From Takakia lepidozioides (taxonomy: Eukaryota > Streptophyta > Takakiopsida > Takakiales > Takakiaceae), in NCBI GenBank assembly GCA_030704615.1, contig CM060734.1, positions 13,642,001 to 13,706,000 of the forward strand: a stretch of 64,000 nucleotides of DNA, in the 5' to 3' direction. A model generated the notes under the pieces. That model searched no databases and was not told the origin of the DNA. It was given only the letters and a program-made list of their open reading frames with translations. Below, piece by piece: positions 61,701-64,000 of the stretch. The stretch's first letter is position 1; each line of letters starts with the position of its first letter. A program made the position numbers and the translations under genes.

Positions 61701-64000
61701 TCCTACATCCTCTCTTCCTCGGGTCATGAATGAAACATTGGCATAAAGTGTATCATAGCAAGACTGGTATAGTATCACGAGAAAAGAACAGAGAGTTCAG
61801 TGGTATACTTAGCTCTGGATAGGTGCAAGTTTTTAGAAAATACCTTTCAGTTTCTCAATAAGCTCTCGCACAAAGAAGAACGGGCTAGGGAAGGAACCTC
61901 GTTCAAGGAACCTTGTCAAGATACAACAACAGCTCAGGTCTGTAGTACCGTGCCTGTGATATGGACAAAACATCTTCTAGCAACAGATTAGAGTTGGGTA
62001 TTTTTTTATGGTGCCACAAGGAGCGAAGCCATATCTAAGAGAAGTATAGAAGCACTTGATCAAAGGACTTGGTAGTCACTCAATCATAAGGTATCTGATT
62101 CTGATATAAGGCATCGGCTACAAGAGACTAGCTACCAAAAGTAGTGTGCATGGACCGGATCATGTATAAGGTGTACACATACTCCCGTAAGCTGTCTTAC
62201 CAGGGCTTAGCTCATAATATCGGCATTCAAAAGTCCTTTAGATGCTCTATGCTTATTTCAGGTATCATCAAGGATGCCTTACTTTTCATACCCAATCAAT
62301 CAACCATACTATTGCTGGAGAAGATCATACCTGGCCAAGGGGGATTCATACCCCAAGGCTTTCAATTCATCATTCCAGTTTGGAATGTGTTTGTTGCCTA
62401 TCTGCCAAGGCTCCTCAAAAAATATTGTCAGTACATCAGAATGAGAAGGTGAAACATGAAAGGAGAAGGGTAGATGGTGTGTACAAAAACCACTAAGTAC
62501 ACTGATCAGATAAAGAGAGGGAAGATATACATGTCATGTCAAGACATGGACAAGACCGCTAAGGTCATTGTCATTGTAAGACAAAGCAGCCCTTTACAGG
62601 GCACCATCTAACAACCACTTCCATGTTTGCCATCTCATTTGAATATCCCATTACATTTCAGGGTATATGAAAAAACAGGGTGGGAGGGTGGGATTCTTGG
62701 TCAATCATATTATGAAAGCACCATAGTTTGACATACAACGATCACCACCATACTTGCCGATTGTAACATCATTTCAAAAACCAGATTGCAGGTCTGGAGA
62801 TAAATCTCGAGAGCCAAGCACATGGTACTTTAAATTGCAATTGAAACAACAAGCCATACATGTCTTAAGCATTTGCCCGTTGACATAATGATTCCTCATT
62901 TTTTGTTGACATGGGTCAAGCCTTACATAATCCAGTTCTTGAGCCATTCATCTTCCTAAAAAGGCATCTTGTGTTGGCTTGAAACCGATCTATCAGTGCC
63001 AAGACACGTGCAAGATTCATAAAGTAGAAACGGGGCTGAGTTTTTTCAGGCATATGCAGGCCTGGATTGGTATTCCAGGGCCTCATAAACAGCTCTGCTA
63101 GGGTAAAAAATAAATAACTCTGAATTCCAGGTCAATCATATCATGAAAGCACCATGGTTTAATAAAAAATTCCCCTATACTTGCAGATTGTACCTTCGTT
63201 TCAGAAACCAGATTGCAGGTTTGGAGATAATCTCCAGAACCAAGCCCTTCAAGCAACAAGTGTCTTTCTTGCTTAGTTTTATCTAAGTAAGAATATCTCT
63301 ACACCTAGCAAGGTGTATCATGACCAGGTTTAGGCCATGAAAAAGTATTTAAAACTGTCATGCTAGGCTACTTGCTGGACCATAAAGGTTACTGTTTTAG
63401 AATCCAGTTTTTGAATAAGTCGCCTTCCTAAAAAAAACAGCCAGCCTGAAGGTATCATAGCATTGCAAATGGATGAGCAAGCATTACATGCAATGACATG
63501 GCTTATTTGAGTCTCTGTAAGGAGCTGCACGTCTGGAATGGAATTCCAGGACTTCGTGATCAAAACTCTGCCAGGGTAGAAGGTAAGAAGCACACAACAC
63601 CTACCAGCAAGCAGGTCTTGAAAATCAAAATTATGATGGGGCCAGGTCCGAATGTGCTTCAGTGCCAAGTCATAGGCAAGACTTCTAACAACACAAAACA
63701 CATGGCTGAGTACCCTCGAGCAGATATGGGCCTGGAGTGGTATTCCAGGGCCGCATAAAAAGCTCTGCCAGTTAAAGAAATGAACTCATAAACCCCTGTC
63801 CCCTATCATGCAATGAAATCACAGTGATATGAGAGCCTTGAAGAATGTTTGTCATCAGACAAGGTCTATCTTCTGATCCATCAAAGCCAGGCCACGATGT
63901 TTCATTTCAGAGCCTAGTTTCCATGCAGCCATAGTTGTAGCTGCAGCCCTATACCTTTGTTGAAAACAGCCAGAGCCTTCAGTAGAGATTTTGTTTTCTA

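Larger units (their letters stand above)
60407..64000. repeat. long repeat unit U, copy 3 (continues past the window)
   Basis: Near-identical to copy 1 from about 60440 on, apart from a 1082-bp insertion at 60619-61700. Continues to the window end. Confidence 0.8.

Overview
The window is nuclear DNA of a eukaryote. It shows GT-AG introns of about 80-120 bp, a poly(A) signal, Ty3/gypsy and Mutator-like (MULE) elements, and a 500-N scaffold gap. A DNMT3-type methyltransferase inside a Ty3/gypsy element, a chromodomain integrase and a SWIM-finger MULE transposase point to the plant lineage. A charophyte alga such as Chara is my best guess, but nothing here proves the species. I see no clear single-copy host gene; nearly everything recognisable is a transposable element, mostly decayed and nested.

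Layout. 1-5756: right part of a TIR element ('family B') carrying a nine-exon gene that joins a ParB/sulfiredoxin-like domain to a permuted (beta-class-like) DNA-methyltransferase-like domain. 5757-9320: tandem 2163-bp units of a deleted Ty3/gypsy element (LTR, gag-like, integrase). 9321-10576: an LTR next to another family B end. 10577-13432: retroelement mosaic with a 0.5-kb inverted repeat and a chromodomain integrase. 13433-16563: mostly uninformative. 16564-18656: LTR, gag-like fragment and RT/RNase H fragment. 18657-21790: a family B end followed by arrays of palindromes centred on CGGCGCCG, some with poly(T) loops. 21800-25000: gag-like pseudogene and G/T-rich DNA. 25740-26375: another family B end. 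26978-39175: a MULE transposase gene on the minus strand, split by a complete family B element (28795-37456) flanked by a near-identical 9-bp duplication. 39528-40717: more palindrome arrays. 40723-64000: three tandem copies plus one partial copy of a long noncoding repeat (unit U). The partial copy is separated from the rest by a 12.3-kb Ty3/gypsy element (41884-54190, 4-bp GGAT duplication) that encodes gag, protease, a DNMT3-like cytosine methyltransferase, RT, RNase H, integrase and a C-terminal PHD finger.

How the parts relate. Two unrelated transposon families each carry a DNA-methyltransferase-type domain beside a likely targeting domain: ParB-like with permuted MTase in family B, and DNMT3-like with PHD finger in the Ty3 element. 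Family B DNA is also full of CpG-rich palindromes. They sit in introns of its gene and in clusters, and their flavour differs by copy (AAATTCGGCGCCGAATTT or AAATGCGGCGCCGCATTT). The MTase and palindrome link is inference. All copies seen here contain frameshifts or stops, so any activity would come from intact relatives elsewhere.
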